Assembly: GCF_000378425.1 (NCBI RefSeq)
Contig: NZ_KB899820.1
Coordinates: 1-64,000 of the forward strand
DNA from: Cohnella laeviribosi DSM 21336
GTDB lineage: Bacteria; Bacillota; Bacilli; Paenibacillales; Paenibacillaceae
DNA length: 64,000 bases
Direction of reading: 5' to 3'
The position numbers were made by a program, and so were the translations under genes. Within the stretch, counting starts at the first letter, position 1; every line of letters starts with the position of its first letter. Positions 34,998 to 46,012 of the stretch are shown here, piece by piece. A model generated the notes under the pieces. That model was not told the DNA's origin. It saw only the letters and a list, made by a program, of their open reading frames with translations, and did no database searches.

Positions 34998-36494
34998 TCA
35001 TTTTCGAAAAGCGGCTAACGCCTGGTTCAGCCCTTTGGTCTGACGGTAAACGTCCTGATAAATGCGGAACAGCTCGGCATACCGGCGGGAGCGCTCCGGA
35101 TCCGGACGGTACGCTTTCTGCCGCTTGACGAAAACGTCCGCGCAAGCGTCCAGCGACGGGAACCAACCGCAGCCTACGGCCGCCAGCATCGCCGCGCCCA
35201 GTCCGGGGCCCTGCTCGTTCTCCAGCGCCACGACGTCGGCCTGGAATATATCCGCCTGCATTTGCAGCCAGACCGGGTTTTTGGCCCCGCCGCCGATGGA
35301 CACGATTGTATCCACCGTCTTGCCGGCTTTGCGGAAAATATCGACCGTCTCATGCAGCGAGAACGTGATGCCTTCCATGACCGCCCGGGCGAAATGCGCG
35401 CGCGTGTGCGAGCCGTCCATGCCGATGAAGCTGCCGCGGATGACGGAATCGGCATGCGGGGTGCGCTCGCCGACAAGATAAGGCGTAAACAGCAGTCCGC
35501 CCGATCCCGGCGGGAGGTCGCCGACGCCGGCAAGCAGCGAATCGTACGATTCGCCCTTGGCGAACGTGTTGCGGAACCAGGACAAGCTGTATCCGGCGCC
35601 GAGGGTGACGCCCATCGCGTAAAAGGCGTTCTCCTTGCCGTGATTGAAGAAGTGGACCTTGCCCTGGTAGTCCGCCGAAGCATCCGGCTCGTACGTCAGA
35701 ATAACGCCGGACGTGCCGATGCTGCACAGCGTGACTCCCGGCTGCAGGATGCCCGCGCCGATCGCGCCGCAGGCGTTGTCCGCCCCGCCGGCAAACACTT
35801 TCGTATCGGCCGCAAGGCCCGTCTTCTCCGCCGATTCTTTCGTCAGCGTCCCGACGCATGCGCCCGCTTCGACAAGCGGCGGGCAGAAGTCCGCCGGAAT
35901 CCCGAACGTCTCCAGCACATCGGCGCTCCACCGCTTGTTGGCGACGTCAAGCATCAGCGTCCCGGCCGCATCGGACAGATCCATGTGCACCGCTCCGGTC
36001 AGCCGGTAGCGCACGTAATCCTTGGGCAGCAAAAAGCCGCGGGCCCGCTCGAACGCTTCGGGTTCGTGCTGGCGCACCCATTCGATTTTCGGCAGCGTGA
36101 AGCCTTCCAGCGCCGGGTTGCGCATGACGGACAGCAGCTTGTCCCCGAGCTTCGCTTCGATCTGCCGGCATTGCTCGGTCGTGCGGGTGTCGTTCCACAA
36201 TATCGCTCTCCGCACGGGCCGGCGCTCGGCATCCAGCAGCACGAGGCCGTGCATTTGTCCCGAAAAGCTGATCCCTTCGATGTCTTCCGGGGCGACGCCG
36301 GAGTTCGAGACGATTTCCTTGATCGATTCGATCGTGCCGGCTACCCAATCCTCAGGCTCTTGTTCGCTCCATCCCGATTTTTCGTGGTACAGGGGATACT
36401 CGCGTGTCGCTTCCGCCCTAACCGCCCCGTCCTGCGAAACGAGCAGCGTCTTGACCGCGCTCGTGCCCAAGTCGACGCCGATGACGTATTTCAT
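34998..36494 (-). CDS. xylB: Xylulokinase
   Basis: 498-residue FGGY-family kinase phosphorylating D-xylulose to xylulose-5-phosphate, which enters the pentose phosphate pathway. It has the N-terminal phosphate loop YVIGVDLGTSAVKTLL, GISFSGQMHGLVLLD, and the C-terminal GGGAKNPVWLQMQADIF. GGAGGACAA precedes the ATG. It is 86 bp after xylA, with a GC-rich hairpin between (36518-36551). Confidence 0.97.
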   Translation of the reverse strand: MKYVIGVDLGTSAVKTLLVSQDGAVRAEATREYPLYHEKSGWSEQEPEDWVAGTIESIKEIVSNSGVAPEDIEGISFSGQMHGLVLLDAERRPVRRAILWNDTRTTEQCRQIEAKLGDKLLSVMRNPALEGFTLPKIEWVRQHEPEAFERARGFLLPKDYVRYRLTGAVHMDLSDAAGTLMLDVANKRWSADVLETFGIPADFCPPLVEAGACVGTLTKESAEKTGLAADTKVFAGGADNACGAIGAGILQPGVTLCSIGTSGVILTYEPDASADYQGKVHFFNHGKENAFYAMGVTLGAGYSLSWFRNTFAKGESYDSLLAGVGDLPPGSGGLLFTPYLVGERTPHADSVIRGSFIGMDGSHTRAHFARAVMEGITFSLHETVDIFRKAGKTVDTIVSIGGGAKNPVWLQMQADIFQADVVALENEQGPGLGAAMLAAVGCGWFPSLDACADVFVKRQKAYRPDPERSRRYAELFRIYQDVYRQTKGLNQALAAFRK

Positions 36495-36517
36495 CCGATT
36501 GTCCTCCTTCGCGCGAA

Positions 36518-36551
36518 CCGCCCCTCGCGAGCCGCTGCGCGGGGGGCGGTA
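36518..36551 (-). other. Intercistronic hairpin between xylA and xylB
   Basis: ACCGCCCC and GGGGCGGT arms (with partly paired GC-rich interior) form a strong stem without a T-run. It may tune xylB expression or mRNA stability. Confidence 0.55.
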
Positions 36552-36580
36552 TTTCCGTTCAAGATGCGAATTGGCGCGTA

Positions 36581-37897
36581 TTAAACGCTGAAAATGACTT
36601 CGTTAAGCGTCGCCCGGATTTGTTCCAGACGGCCGGATTTGTTGACGATCGGTTTTTGCTGGTTCAGCACGTAGGCTTCAAGCGACTTCAGCGTAGCTTT
36701 GCCGGATACGATCTCGGCTCCGATGCCTTCCTTGTAGCTGCTGTAGCGCTCTTCGACGATATCGTCGAGAATGCGCTCCTCGATCAGCTTCGCCGCCGCT
36801 TTGAGGCCGCGCGCGTAAGCGTCGATGCCCGCGATGTGCGCGAAGAACAAATCCTCGTCCTCGAAGGACGTGCGGCGGACTTTGGCGTCGAAGTTGACGC
36901 CGCCCCGGCCGAGGCCGTTGTTTTTCAGAATTTCATACATGGCGAGCGTCGTGCTGTACAGATCGAACGGGAATTCGTCCGTATCCCAGCCGAGCAGGTA
37001 GTCGCCCTGGTTGGCGTCGATCGAGCCGAGAACGCCGTTGATGCGGGCAACGCGCAGCTCGTGCTCGAACGTATGACCGGCCAGCGTCGCGTGGTTGGCT
37101 TCCAGGTTCAGCTTGAAGTGGTCCTTCAGGCCGTATTTTTGCAGGAACGACAGCGCCGTCGCCGCATCGAAGTCGTATTGGTGCTTCGTCGGCTCCTTCG
37201 GCTTCGGCTCGATGAGGAACTGGGCGTCAAAGCCGATTTCCTTGGCGTAGTCGACGGCCATGTGCAGCAGGCGGGCCAGGTTGTCCAGCTCAAGCTCCAT
37301 ATTGGTGTTGAGCAGCGATTCGTAGCCTTCGCGGCCGCCCCAGAACACGTAGTTCTCCGCGCCGAGCTCCTTGCCCACTTCGAGCATCTTCTTGACCGTC
37401 GCGGCGGCGTAAGCGAACACTTCCGCATTGTTGGACGTGGCGGCGCCATGGACGTAGCGCGGGTTGGTGAACAGGTTCGCCGTATTCCACAGCAGCTTTT
37501 TGCCGGTCGCTTGCTGGAACTCTTTCAGCTTGGCGACGATGATGTCGATGTTCTTGTTCGTTTCCGCCAGCGTCGCGCCTTCCGGAGCGATGTCCGCGTC
37601 ATGGAACGCGTAGAAAGGAACGCCCAGCTTTTGCAGCAGTTCGAAGTTCGCTTCTACGCGCGCTTTCGACCGGTCGAGCGGGGACAGGGAGTCCCATTTG
37701 CGGACGGCCGTGCCGGCGCCGAACGGGTCCGTGCCGTTCGCATTGAACGTATGCCAGTAGGCGACGGAAACGCGCAGATGCTCTTCCATCGTCTTGCCGA
37801 GGACGACTTCCTTCGGATTGTAGTGCTTGTACGCAAACGGATTTTTGGAGTCGCGTCCTTCATATTTGATCTCGGGGACGTTGGGGAAATAACTCAT
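36581..37897 (-). CDS. xylA: Xylose isomerase
   Basis: 438-residue enzyme converting D-xylose to D-xylulose. Catalytic His and Asp are in [13 protein letters not shown]. The metal-site regions [16 protein letters not shown] and [18 protein letters not shown] are present. Length is typical of the class II enzymes of Bacillus relatives. AGGAGGT precedes the ATG. First gene of xylAB; the promoter overlaps a XylR-type operator. Confidence 0.98.
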   Translation of the reverse strand: MSYFPNVPEIKYEGRDSKNPFAYKHYNPKEVVLGKTMEEHLRVSVAYWHTFNANGTDPFGAGTAVRKWDSLSPLDRSKARVEANFELLQKLGVPFYAFHDADIAPEGATLAETNKNIDIIVAKLKEFQQATGKKLLWNTANLFTNPRYVHGAATSNNAEVFAYAAATVKKMLEVGKELGAENYVFWGGREGYESLLNTNMELELDNLARLLHMAVDYAKEIGFDAQFLIEPKPKEPTKHQYDFDAATALSFLQKYGLKDHFKLNLEANHATLAGHTFEHELRVARINGVLGSIDANQGDYLLGWDTDEFPFDLYSTTLAMYEILKNNGLGRGGVNFDAKVRRTSFEDEDLFFAHIAGIDAYARGLKAAAKLIEERILDDIVEERYSSYKEGIGAEIVSGKATLKSLEAYVLNQQKPIVNKSGRLEQIRATLNEVIFSV

Positions 37898-37940
37898 GAA
37901 CAGGACCTCCTAAAAGAGTTGAAATCGCTTCACTGGTTCT

Positions 37941-37982
37941 AGCATATCACGCTCTAGTTAGTTTGTCTATTGAATAAACAAA
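37941..37982 (-). promoter_or_regulatory. xylA promoter and XylR operator
   Basis: On the minus strand, -35 TAGACA (37964-37969) and -10 TATGCT (37941-37946) are 17 bp apart. The near-palindrome TTTGTCTATT-G-AATAAACAAA (37962-37982, 9 of 10 pairs) covers the -35 and resembles the TTTGTT...AACAAA form of Bacillus XylR sites. Confidence 0.85.
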
Positions 37983-37983
37983 G

Positions 37984-38011
37984 TTGTCATCTTTCGTTAT
38001 TGTGGTATGAT
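37984..38011 (+). promoter_or_regulatory. xylR promoter
   Basis: -35 TTGTCA (37984-37989), 16-bp spacer, -10 TATGAT (38006-38011). It starts two bases from the XylR operator, so xylR is probably autoregulated by the same site. Confidence 0.75.
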
Positions 38012-38056
38012 GAAGGCATTCCCATTTATTCGGCACTAAGGAGCAATCGGACGGCC

Positions 38057-39223
38057 ATGAGCATGACTACCGGCGATCAGGCAATGATCAAACGCATAAA
38101 CACGGCGATCGTACTGGAAGCGATTTTGCGCCACGCCCCGCTATCGAGAGCGAAAATCTCCGAGACGACCGGCCTGAACAAAGCGACCGTATCCAGCCTC
38201 GTGCAGGACTTGATCGACAACAAGCTCGTTGCGGAAACGGGAACGGGCGCTTCCAGCGGAGGCAGAAAGCCGGTGATGCTCGAATTCGTGGCCGACGCCG
38301 GCTACGCGGTCGGCATCGATCTCGGCGTCAACTATATGCGCGGGGTGCTGACCGATTTGCGCGGCAACGTGGTGAGCGAGCGGATGACGGCGCTGACGAC
38401 GGTCGACCCGGACCGGGTGTTCGGAACGCTTCGCCCGTTCATCCAGCAATTGATGGACGAAGCGCCGGACAGCCCGTTCGGCATCGTCGGCATCGGCGTC
38501 GGCGTCCCCGGGCTTGTGGACCGGAACGGCTCCGTGCTGTTCGCTCCGAACATGGACTGGAGAGACGTGCCGCTTCGCGAGGCGCTGTCGCGCACCTTCA
38601 ACCTCCCCGTAATGATCGACAACGAGGCCAACGCCGGAGCGCTCGGCGAGCAGCGGTTCGGCATCGGCCGCGGCATTTCCAACATCGTGTACGTCAGCGT
38701 CGGAATCGGCATCGGCACCGGGTTGATATTGCAAAGCCGCCTGTACAAAGGCTCGTCCGGGTTTTCCGGCGAGATCGGCCATATGACGATCGAAGCCGGC
38801 GGCAAGCCGTGCCGCTGCGGCAACCTCGGCTGCTGGGAGCTGTACGCCTCGGAGCAGGCGCTGCTTGAGCAGGCGGCGGAGCTGGGTTACAAGGACAAGG
38901 ATCTCGACGGGCTGCTCGCGGCCGCCGAGGCCGGAGACGAGAGCGTGGCGTCGCTGCTGAAGCGCATCGGGGAATATCTCGGAATCGGCATTGCCAATAT
39001 CGTCAACGTGTTCAACCCCAACGCGGTCATTATCGCGGGCCGGCTGAGCCGGGCGCGGCCGTGGCTGGAGGAAGCCGTTAAGGACACGTTGGAGCGGCGC
39101 GCGCTCGGCTTTCATTTGCGCAACGTGAATGTGCTGTATGCCGAGCTGGGCGACCGGTCCGCCGTCATGGGCGCGGTGGAAATGGCGATCTCGTCGTTTT
39201 TCGAGCGGCTGAAAACATCGTGA
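38057..39223 (+). CDS. xylR: Xylose-responsive repressor, ROK family
   Basis: 388 residues. The N-terminal winged helix is LSRAKISETTGLNKATVSSLVQDL. The ROK sugar-binding domain has the zinc-binding CRCGNLGCWE motif and the GEIGHM box. It blocks xylAB until xylose binds. The start is ATG 38057 after AAGGAG, shorter than the open frame from 37970. It diverges from xylA. A strong terminator follows. Confidence 0.94.
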   Translation: MSMTTGDQAMIKRINTAIVLEAILRHAPLSRAKISETTGLNKATVSSLVQDLIDNKLVAETGTGASSGGRKPVMLEFVADAGYAVGIDLGVNYMRGVLTDLRGNVVSERMTALTTVDPDRVFGTLRPFIQQLMDEAPDSPFGIVGIGVGVPGLVDRNGSVLFAPNMDWRDVPLREALSRTFNLPVMIDNEANAGALGEQRFGIGRGISNIVYVSVGIGIGTGLILQSRLYKGSSGFSGEIGHMTIEAGGKPCRCGNLGCWELYASEQALLEQAAELGYKDKDLDGLLAAAEAGDESVASLLKRIGEYLGIGIANIVNVFNPNAVIIAGRLSRARPWLEEAVKDTLERRALGFHLRNVNVLYAELGDRSAVMGAVEMAISSFFERLKTS

Positions 39224-39255
39224 CGGGACGCGGAACACCCGGAAACGCGCAAACC

Positions 39256-39300
39256 AAAAAGCCTGCCGCTCTCCGCAAAGGGAGAGGCGGCAGGCTTTTT
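39256..39300. terminator. Bidirectional terminator between xylR and the mutarotase gene
   Basis: A stem with arms AAAAAGCCTGCCGC and GCGGCAGGCTTTTT, plus an inner CTCTCC/GGAGAG, is flanked by A and T runs. It serves both converging genes. Confidence 0.9.
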
Positions 39301-39310
39301 CCCGTTTCGC

Positions 39311-39742
39311 TCAGGCTTTGATGACGTCCTTCTTCAGAATCAGATTGGCATACAGCGCGCTTTCGCCCGTGGCGACGATGGCGTACGCCTTTTTCGCCCG
39401 CTCGTAAAACGCGAACCGCTCCACTTCCTCGAACGGCTCCGCGATTCCGGTCCGCTGTTGAATGATGGCCCGGTATTCCTCCCAGATCGGCGTTTGCGCC
39501 GTATCGCCGGGAACCACCTGCATCACGGCCGCCGGGCGCTCGACGTACGTGTCCAGAGGGAACAGCTTCAGGATGGCGTCGAGCAGCTCCGGGATCTTAT
39601 GCCCGTCGCAGCGAACCAGACGCGCGGCATGGCTAGCTGCGGGAAAATTGCCGTCGGCCAGCACGATTTCGTCGCCGTGCCCCATTTCCATCAGCACTTT
39701 CAACAACTCGGGTGAAATCAAGGGAGAAATCCCGTAGAGCAT
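39311..39742 (-). CDS. RbsD/FucU-family sugar mutarotase
   Basis: 143 residues with the family pattern ISPELLKVLMEMGHGDEIVLADGNFPA (catalytic His in GHGD) and a C-terminal YERAKKAYAIVATGE...YANLILKKDV. These proteins interconvert sugar anomers: FucU acts on fucose, RbsD on ribose. Sequence favours the FucU side. GGAGG eight bases before the ATG at 39742 fixes the start. It stands alone near the xyl genes. Confidence 0.88.
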   Translation of the reverse strand: MLYGISPLISPELLKVLMEMGHGDEIVLADGNFPAASHAARLVRCDGHKIPELLDAILKLFPLDTYVERPAAVMQVVPGDTAQTPIWEEYRAIIQQRTGIAEPFEEVERFAFYERAKKAYAIVATGESALYANLILKKDVIKA

Positions 39743-39906
39743 GGTTGCATCCTCCAATCGCAAGAAAGGTCATCGACGAAAACCATTGTACCACGCGCGG
39801 CTTCCATCCGAGCGTTTCCAAAGCTCATTCGTACCGGCGATAAGAACAAGCATGGCGGACTTTTCCTTTTTTGTAAACGGATACAAATCGCGACAAGTCC
39901 GCCCGC

Positions 39907-40362
39907 TTACGATTTCACTCCGTATACCTGCCGCACCAGATCGGCGATCGTCCGCTTCTCGAGCATGGTCATCACAAGCTGCTCCGTCTCCTTCGTGATG
40001 TCTGCGAACGCGTCCTTAATCTCAAGCCCGATCCACCCGTCGCTGGTCGTATCCATCAATCCGGTGCAAAACGTCTCCGTCAGCTCCAATGCGCGGTATA
40101 CCTCCGCCAGCGTAATCGTTTCCGGCGATTTGCTTAAATAATAGCCTCCATCGCGGCCTTCCCTGGCTTCCACGATGTTCGCCCGGGCGAGGCGCGACAG
40201 AATGCGCCGCATCAGCGTCGCTTCCGTACAGATGGTGAGCGCGATCTCGCCGCTCGGGCAGCGCGATTCGTTCTCCGCCCGCTTGGCAAGATAAACAAGC
40301 GATTGCAGCGCGTAGCCGAACCATCGCGGCGTCGCCTGGCCGCCGCATCTTTCGTTTTTCAT
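39907..40362 (-). CDS. Rrf2-family transcriptional regulator
   Basis: 151 residues. The winged helix is EATLMRRILSRLARANIVEAREGRDGGYYLSK, ending in the GGY wing typical of Rrf2. The usual three closely spaced cysteines for an Fe-S cluster are not seen, so it likely senses something else, as YwgB/YwnA-type members do. Targets unknown. Confidence 0.88.
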   Translation of the reverse strand: MKNERCGGQATPRWFGYALQSLVYLAKRAENESRCPSGEIALTICTEATLMRRILSRLARANIVEAREGRDGGYYLSKSPETITLAEVYRALELTETFCTGLMDTTSDGWIGLEIKDAFADITKETEQLVMTMLEKRTIADLVRQVYGVKS

Positions 40363-40454
40363 CGGAATGGCCCCCGTTCCTCCTATCCTTCGTACTTTAA
40401 GTATAGCTTATCGTTTCGCTGCAGGATATTCTGCGGGCGCTTTTTTTCCAAGCT

Positions 40455-41690
40455 TCACCCCGCCTTTGGGCGGTCCGTCGGCAGAATCAATGCCAGCAAC
40501 CCGGCAAACGGCAAAAATGCGATCGCCTGCATGACGGAAGTTAGGCCGAAGAGGTCGGCGGCCTTGCCCAGCACAACCGCTCCGATCGCGCCCATGCCGA
40601 ACGCAAGTCCGGTCGTCAGCCCTGAAGCCATTCCCACTTTGGCCGGCATCAGATGTTGAGCGTACACGACCGCGACCGAGAAGCCCGACAGCAGAATGAA
40701 TCCGAGCGCCGTAATGAACGGGTACACCATGTACAGCGGCAAATACGGCAGCAGCAACGAGAACGGGATGGCTCCGGCAATGGAAAGGACGATCATCTTT
40801 TTCATCCCGATCCGGTCGGCCATCACGCCGCCCATAAAGGTTCCGGCCACGCCGGCCGCAAGAAACAGAAACAGCGGAATCTGCGCCTGTTTGGCTGTCA
40901 AACCGTAATGCTCGATCAGGAAAAATTGATAATAACTGCTGATGCCGGAATGATACCACGACCGCGCGAAAACGATGAAGACGAGCAGACAGACGGCGAA
41001 AACGACCCTTGGATGGCTCGCCGCCGCGGAAGCCGCAGATCGGGTCTTGGCCGAGCCTCCGGCCGATTTGCCGGCGTTGAAGTCGTGAAGGCGGCTGCGG
41101 TACCAGGGCGTAATGGCAAGCAGCGCCGCAATGGCGACGACCGCAAACAGGGAGCCCCAGACCGCGCCGACCTGGCCGAGCGGGACAAAGACGAACAAGG
41201 TCATCAACGGAGCGAGCGAGCTGCCCGCATTGCCGCCGACCTGGTAGACGGATTGGGCGAAGCCGCGGCGGCCGCCCGCAGCCAGATACACGACGCGCGA
41301 GCCTTCCGGATGAAAGATGGCGGAGCCGAGACCAATGAAGAGAACGGCCAGCAAGACGGCCCAGAACGAAGGGGCGAAGGCGATGCCGATCATGCCGATG
41401 AGGCTGAGGACCATGCCTCCTGCCAGCATGTAGGGAGAAGAGCGGCGGTCGGTATAGGAGCCTACGACCGGCTGCATAACGGACGAGGTCATATTCAGAG
41501 CGAAGGTAATCCAACCTACCTGGACATAGGACAGGTTGAGCGATTTTTCCAAAACGGTATACAGCGCCGGAACGACCGCTTGCATGGAATCGTTCATCAT
41601 ATGAACGAGGCTGATGGCCAGCAAAACGGGCAATGCGGTGTCGGCCGAAATGGAAACCGGACGGGTGACGGACGGCGAAGCCACAATCAT
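40455..41690 (-). CDS. MFS transporter, fosmidomycin-resistance (Fsr) type
   Basis: 411 residues with about 12 hydrophobic segments. The N-terminus LLAISLVHMMNDSMQAVVPALYTVLEKSLNLSYVQVGWI is characteristic of Fsr-like exporters. The loop SRVVYLAAGGRRGFAQSVYQVGGNAGSSLAPL follows. It is a proton-driven exporter; the substrate is inferred by family only. GGAGGA touches the ATG at 41690, so the GTG two codons later could be the true start. Confidence 0.9.
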   Translation of the reverse strand: MIVASPSVTRPVSISADTALPVLLAISLVHMMNDSMQAVVPALYTVLEKSLNLSYVQVGWITFALNMTSSVMQPVVGSYTDRRSSPYMLAGGMVLSLIGMIGIAFAPSFWAVLLAVLFIGLGSAIFHPEGSRVVYLAAGGRRGFAQSVYQVGGNAGSSLAPLMTLFVFVPLGQVGAVWGSLFAVVAIAALLAITPWYRSRLHDFNAGKSAGGSAKTRSAASAAASHPRVVFAVCLLVFIVFARSWYHSGISSYYQFFLIEHYGLTAKQAQIPLFLFLAAGVAGTFMGGVMADRIGMKKMIVLSIAGAIPFSLLLPYLPLYMVYPFITALGFILLSGFSVAVVYAQHLMPAKVGMASGLTTGLAFGMGAIGAVVLGKAADLFGLTSVMQAIAFLPFAGLLALILPTDRPKAG

Positions 41691-41889
41691 TCCTCCTCTT
41701 TGCCCGCTTTTAACCGCACTTCACTGAGCGTTAACCGGTCGGTGCGGACAGGCGAAAGATGCCTCGTTCGATCGGATTCGTATCCGGGGAGGCGCAAATC
41801 CGGCGTCTTTCGGCCAACCGCGCGGGGCTGCATATACGACAATAAAGTTTAGAAGTAAGGTTATCGGAAGTCAATCAAAAAAATAAAAC

Positions 41890-42573
41890 TCAGCCTTCCT
41901 CTTTAAATTTGAAATTCCTCGCCGCATAAATAACCGGCGTTGAAGCCGCGGAGACGATAAACTTCAGCAGGTACGTGCTCAACACGATCTGCCACCACAC
42001 GGACCAGGAATATACTCCGGCAAAGGCGATCGAGGCAAATACGAGCGTATCGACCAGCTGGCTGAGCAGCGAGCTGCCGTTGTTCCGAATCCACAGCTGA
42101 TTGCGGCCCGGATACGCTTTTTTCAGCTTGCTGAACAGCCGGACGTCGAGAAACTGGCTGACAAAGTAGGCCGTCAGGCTAGCCAAAGCGAGACGGGGCA
42201 TCAGCCCGAAGATCGTCTCCAGCGCCTCCTGCGAGATGTCCGACTCCTGCGGCACAAACTTGAGCGCCATTTGCATCAAAATCATGGACATGACGAGCGT
42301 AAAAAAGCCGAACCAGACGGCTTTGCGCGCTTCCTTTTCCCCGTACTTCTCGTTCAGCAGGTCGGTCGTCAAATAGATCGTCGCGTAAATGGTGTTCCCC
42401 AGCGTCGCCACGATGCCGAAAATCTCAATCGTTTTGACCACCTGAATGTTCGCAAGCACCGTCGCCGCGCCGATCCAGGCGTACAGGCCGTTTTTGCCGA
42501 ACAGGCGGTAGCAGGCCAGAAACAACGCGAAATTGACGACGACGAACAGCGCGCCCCACAGAACGTTAAACAT
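41890..42573 (-). CDS. Queuosine precursor transporter (YhhQ/QPTR family)
   Basis: 227-residue membrane protein with about six helices and family motifs YLTTDLLNEKYGEKEARKAVWFGF and YFVSQFLDVRLF. Members import 7-cyano-7-deazaguanine or related queuosine precursors. This fits queG elsewhere in the window. Strong GGAGG upstream. No preQ1 riboswitch is visible in the 27-bp gap to the ArsR gene, with which it may share a transcript. Confidence 0.93.
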   Translation of the reverse strand: MFNVLWGALFVVVNFALFLACYRLFGKNGLYAWIGAATVLANIQVVKTIEIFGIVATLGNTIYATIYLTTDLLNEKYGEKEARKAVWFGFFTLVMSMILMQMALKFVPQESDISQEALETIFGLMPRLALASLTAYFVSQFLDVRLFSKLKKAYPGRNQLWIRNNGSSLLSQLVDTLVFASIAFAGVYSWSVWWQIVLSTYLLKFIVSAASTPVIYAARNFKFKEEG

Positions 42574-42600
42574 CCGAATCCCTCCTGGTGTCGCATCGGA

Positions 42601-43503
42601 TCACGTATAGACCCGGAACAAAATATCCTGCGCGTAGTTTCCGAACGATTCCCCGTAGATCGTCAGCCCCCCGACATGTTCGGCGTCTTCCGGCACGGCA
42701 AGCCGGAGCGTCCAGTGGTTGCGGGCCGCGGGAATATCCGCAATCGTCACGTCCGACACCCGCTGCCCGTCCACATACGTGCCGTCTCTCCGCACCCGGA
42801 TCATTTTCAGCCAGCCGTATTGGTTGATGTGGTCCGGCCACCAGTCCGGAGTCAGCTTCCCCCTGCCTTCCCCGCTGTCCCCCGGGCTGGTCCATACGCC
42901 AAGCAGCACGCCGTTCAGGTAAAAATGGATGTCCGAAGGCCAGTGCTCGTTGACGCCGGGAGCCTCCGACCCGATTTCCAGCGAAATTTCGATTTCTTCG
43001 GCCTTCTGACCCGTCAGCAAATAATTCGGGATCTGATATTCCACAAACCCTTTGCCGAACCACAGAATTTGCGCGTTCATCCGCTCCGGCTCGAGAAAAT
43101 AGCGCGCGTCGTCGTACTGTCCGATCACCCGGTCCTTCGTCGCCAGGCCGCATGTCGGGTACACCTCGTACCGGGTATAATGGCCGATCGGCACCGAAAC
43201 CTCCTGCACGGGGCGGGCTTCTTTTTCCCTGCTCGGGAACGCGATCTCGACGCCGTCTTCGGCGAGCGAGCACATTTTGTGCGTTCCGCCGTCCTTGCGG
43301 ATCATCCGCGTGCGGATCAGGCCGGCCTGCTCCAGCTTGCGGATATGCATCGTCATCATCGGCCCGCTCAGGTCAAGCGCCTGCGCCAAATCCTTGAGGT
43401 TCATCGGCCGTTCCGCCAGCAGCTCCAAAATCCGGAGCCGCGCGCCGTTGGCCAACGCCTCGTAAACGGGCAGCCATTTTCGGTCGGTATTCGCTCGAAT
43501 CAT
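42601..43503 (-). CDS. ArsR-type regulator with C-terminal sensor domain
   Basis: 300 residues. The N-terminal winged helix (about 10-90, ARLRILELLAERPMNLKDLAQALDLSGPMMTMHIRKLEQAG) is fused to a long C-terminal domain of about 200 residues with beta-rich sequence and several Trp residues, like a carbohydrate-binding sensor. It diverges from the GH51 arabinofuranosidase gene and probably controls it. Three 12-bp direct repeats lie just upstream. Confidence 0.85.
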   Translation of the reverse strand: MIRANTDRKWLPVYEALANGARLRILELLAERPMNLKDLAQALDLSGPMMTMHIRKLEQAGLIRTRMIRKDGGTHKMCSLAEDGVEIAFPSREKEARPVQEVSVPIGHYTRYEVYPTCGLATKDRVIGQYDDARYFLEPERMNAQILWFGKGFVEYQIPNYLLTGQKAEEIEISLEIGSEAPGVNEHWPSDIHFYLNGVLLGVWTSPGDSGEGRGKLTPDWWPDHINQYGWLKMIRVRRDGTYVDGQRVSDVTIADIPAARNHWTLRLAVPEDAEHVGGLTIYGESFGNYAQDILFRVYT

Positions 43504-43522
43504 CGCCTTTTTCCCCTTTTGA

Positions 43523-43558
43523 TTGGCATCGTAGTTGGAATCGCGGTTGGAATCGTAA
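43523..43558. repeat. Three 12-bp direct repeats upstream of the ArsR-type gene
   Basis: TTGGCATCGTAG, TTGGAATCGCGG and TTGGAATCGTAA are directly abutting in the divergent region between the regulator and the GH51 gene. Possibly a repeated operator. Confidence 0.7.
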
Positions 43559-43654
43559 CGCTTGCCGCCGCTGAATCGCTTTAAACCGTTTGCTGCGGGC
43601 GCGTGAAAAAACCGTTGCTTTTCTGCCGCGGGTAAGGTTTAATGTAATTGTTAA

Positions 43655-45211
<1,557 letters not shown>

Positions 45212-45266
45212 GGCAAGCGTTCCGCTTGCCCGGGACTCCAGTTGCCTTTTGCGCAACTGCAGTCCC
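45212..45266. terminator. Hairpin pair between abfA and lspA
   Basis: GGCAAGCG-TTC-CGCTTGCC (45212-45230) and a 13-bp stem with one C-C mismatch (45232-45266, arms GGGACTCCAGTTGC and GCAACTGCAGTCCC) lie between the converging genes. There is no long T-run, so termination strength is uncertain. Confidence 0.6.
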
Positions 45267-45297
45267 AATCCGGCCGGCCTGCCGGGCCGATTGCCGT

Positions 45298-45750
45298 TTA
45301 CGCGACGGCCCGGCGTTTCCGCCCCAGGAGCATGCAGACCAGGATCACGACCATGCCGATGTTCAGCAGCAGATCCGCCACGTTCATAATGCTGCGGCCC
45401 GTCCCCCATTGGATAAAATCGGTCACCTTGTTCATGAAGGCGCGATCGATGGCATTGCCTATCGCCCCTCCGGCGAAAAGCCCGGTTCCAAGCTCCATCC
45501 ACGCCCCTCTCAAACGCCCTTGGCGCCGATAATACAGCACCAGGACGACAATCGCGACCGCAAGCGGCACAAACAGCCGCCCATAGCCTTGAAACGTGCT
45601 TCCCATCGCGCCGGTGTTCTCGAAATGGCTGAAACGCAGAACGCCCGGCCAGACGTCCAGCGTTTCGCCTACCTGCATGTTGCGGCGAACCCACAGCTTG
45701 GACAATTGATCGATAAGAACGGTTAGGACAAAGGTCAGATAAAACCGCAC
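45298..45750 (-). CDS. lspA: Lipoprotein signal peptidase (SPase II)
   Basis: 150-residue membrane protease that cleaves prolipoproteins. It has four hydrophobic segments. The family box (N-T-G-A) is in ENTGAMGSTF; the catalytic Asp residues are in GAIGNAIDRAF and NVADLLLNIG. It starts at GTG (45750) with GGGAGGTG upstream; the longer open frame is not needed. It would process the several lipoproteins in this window. Confidence 0.93.
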   Translation of the reverse strand: MRFYLTFVLTVLIDQLSKLWVRRNMQVGETLDVWPGVLRFSHFENTGAMGSTFQGYGRLFVPLAVAIVVLVLYYRRQGRLRGAWMELGTGLFAGGAIGNAIDRAFMNKVTDFIQWGTGRSIMNVADLLLNIGMVVILVCMLLGRKRRAVA

Positions 45751-46012
45751 GGGCACACCTCCCTGATCTGTTGCCTGCCTGCCTCTATTGTATAGGGGAT
45801 TCGCCAAAATTTCCAAAATTTCGGACTTCGGGCGGAAACGCCGCTCAAGCGCAAACAAGCTGGCCGCTTCCCCCTCCGACTTTCTTGCCGCTCACCGTTT
45901 TCTTGCCGCCTATGGATTTGTAGTATACTGTTCTCGAGACAGACCGGAGAATATGGGAAGCGGAATGCCGGCATGGTCGATAAAACAATGAACGGAACAG
46001 GAGGAGCCGAAC

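Noticed and set aside
42574-42600. preQ1 riboswitch before the queuosine-precursor transporter
   Set aside because: The gap to the upstream gene is only 27 bp and holds just the ribosome site.
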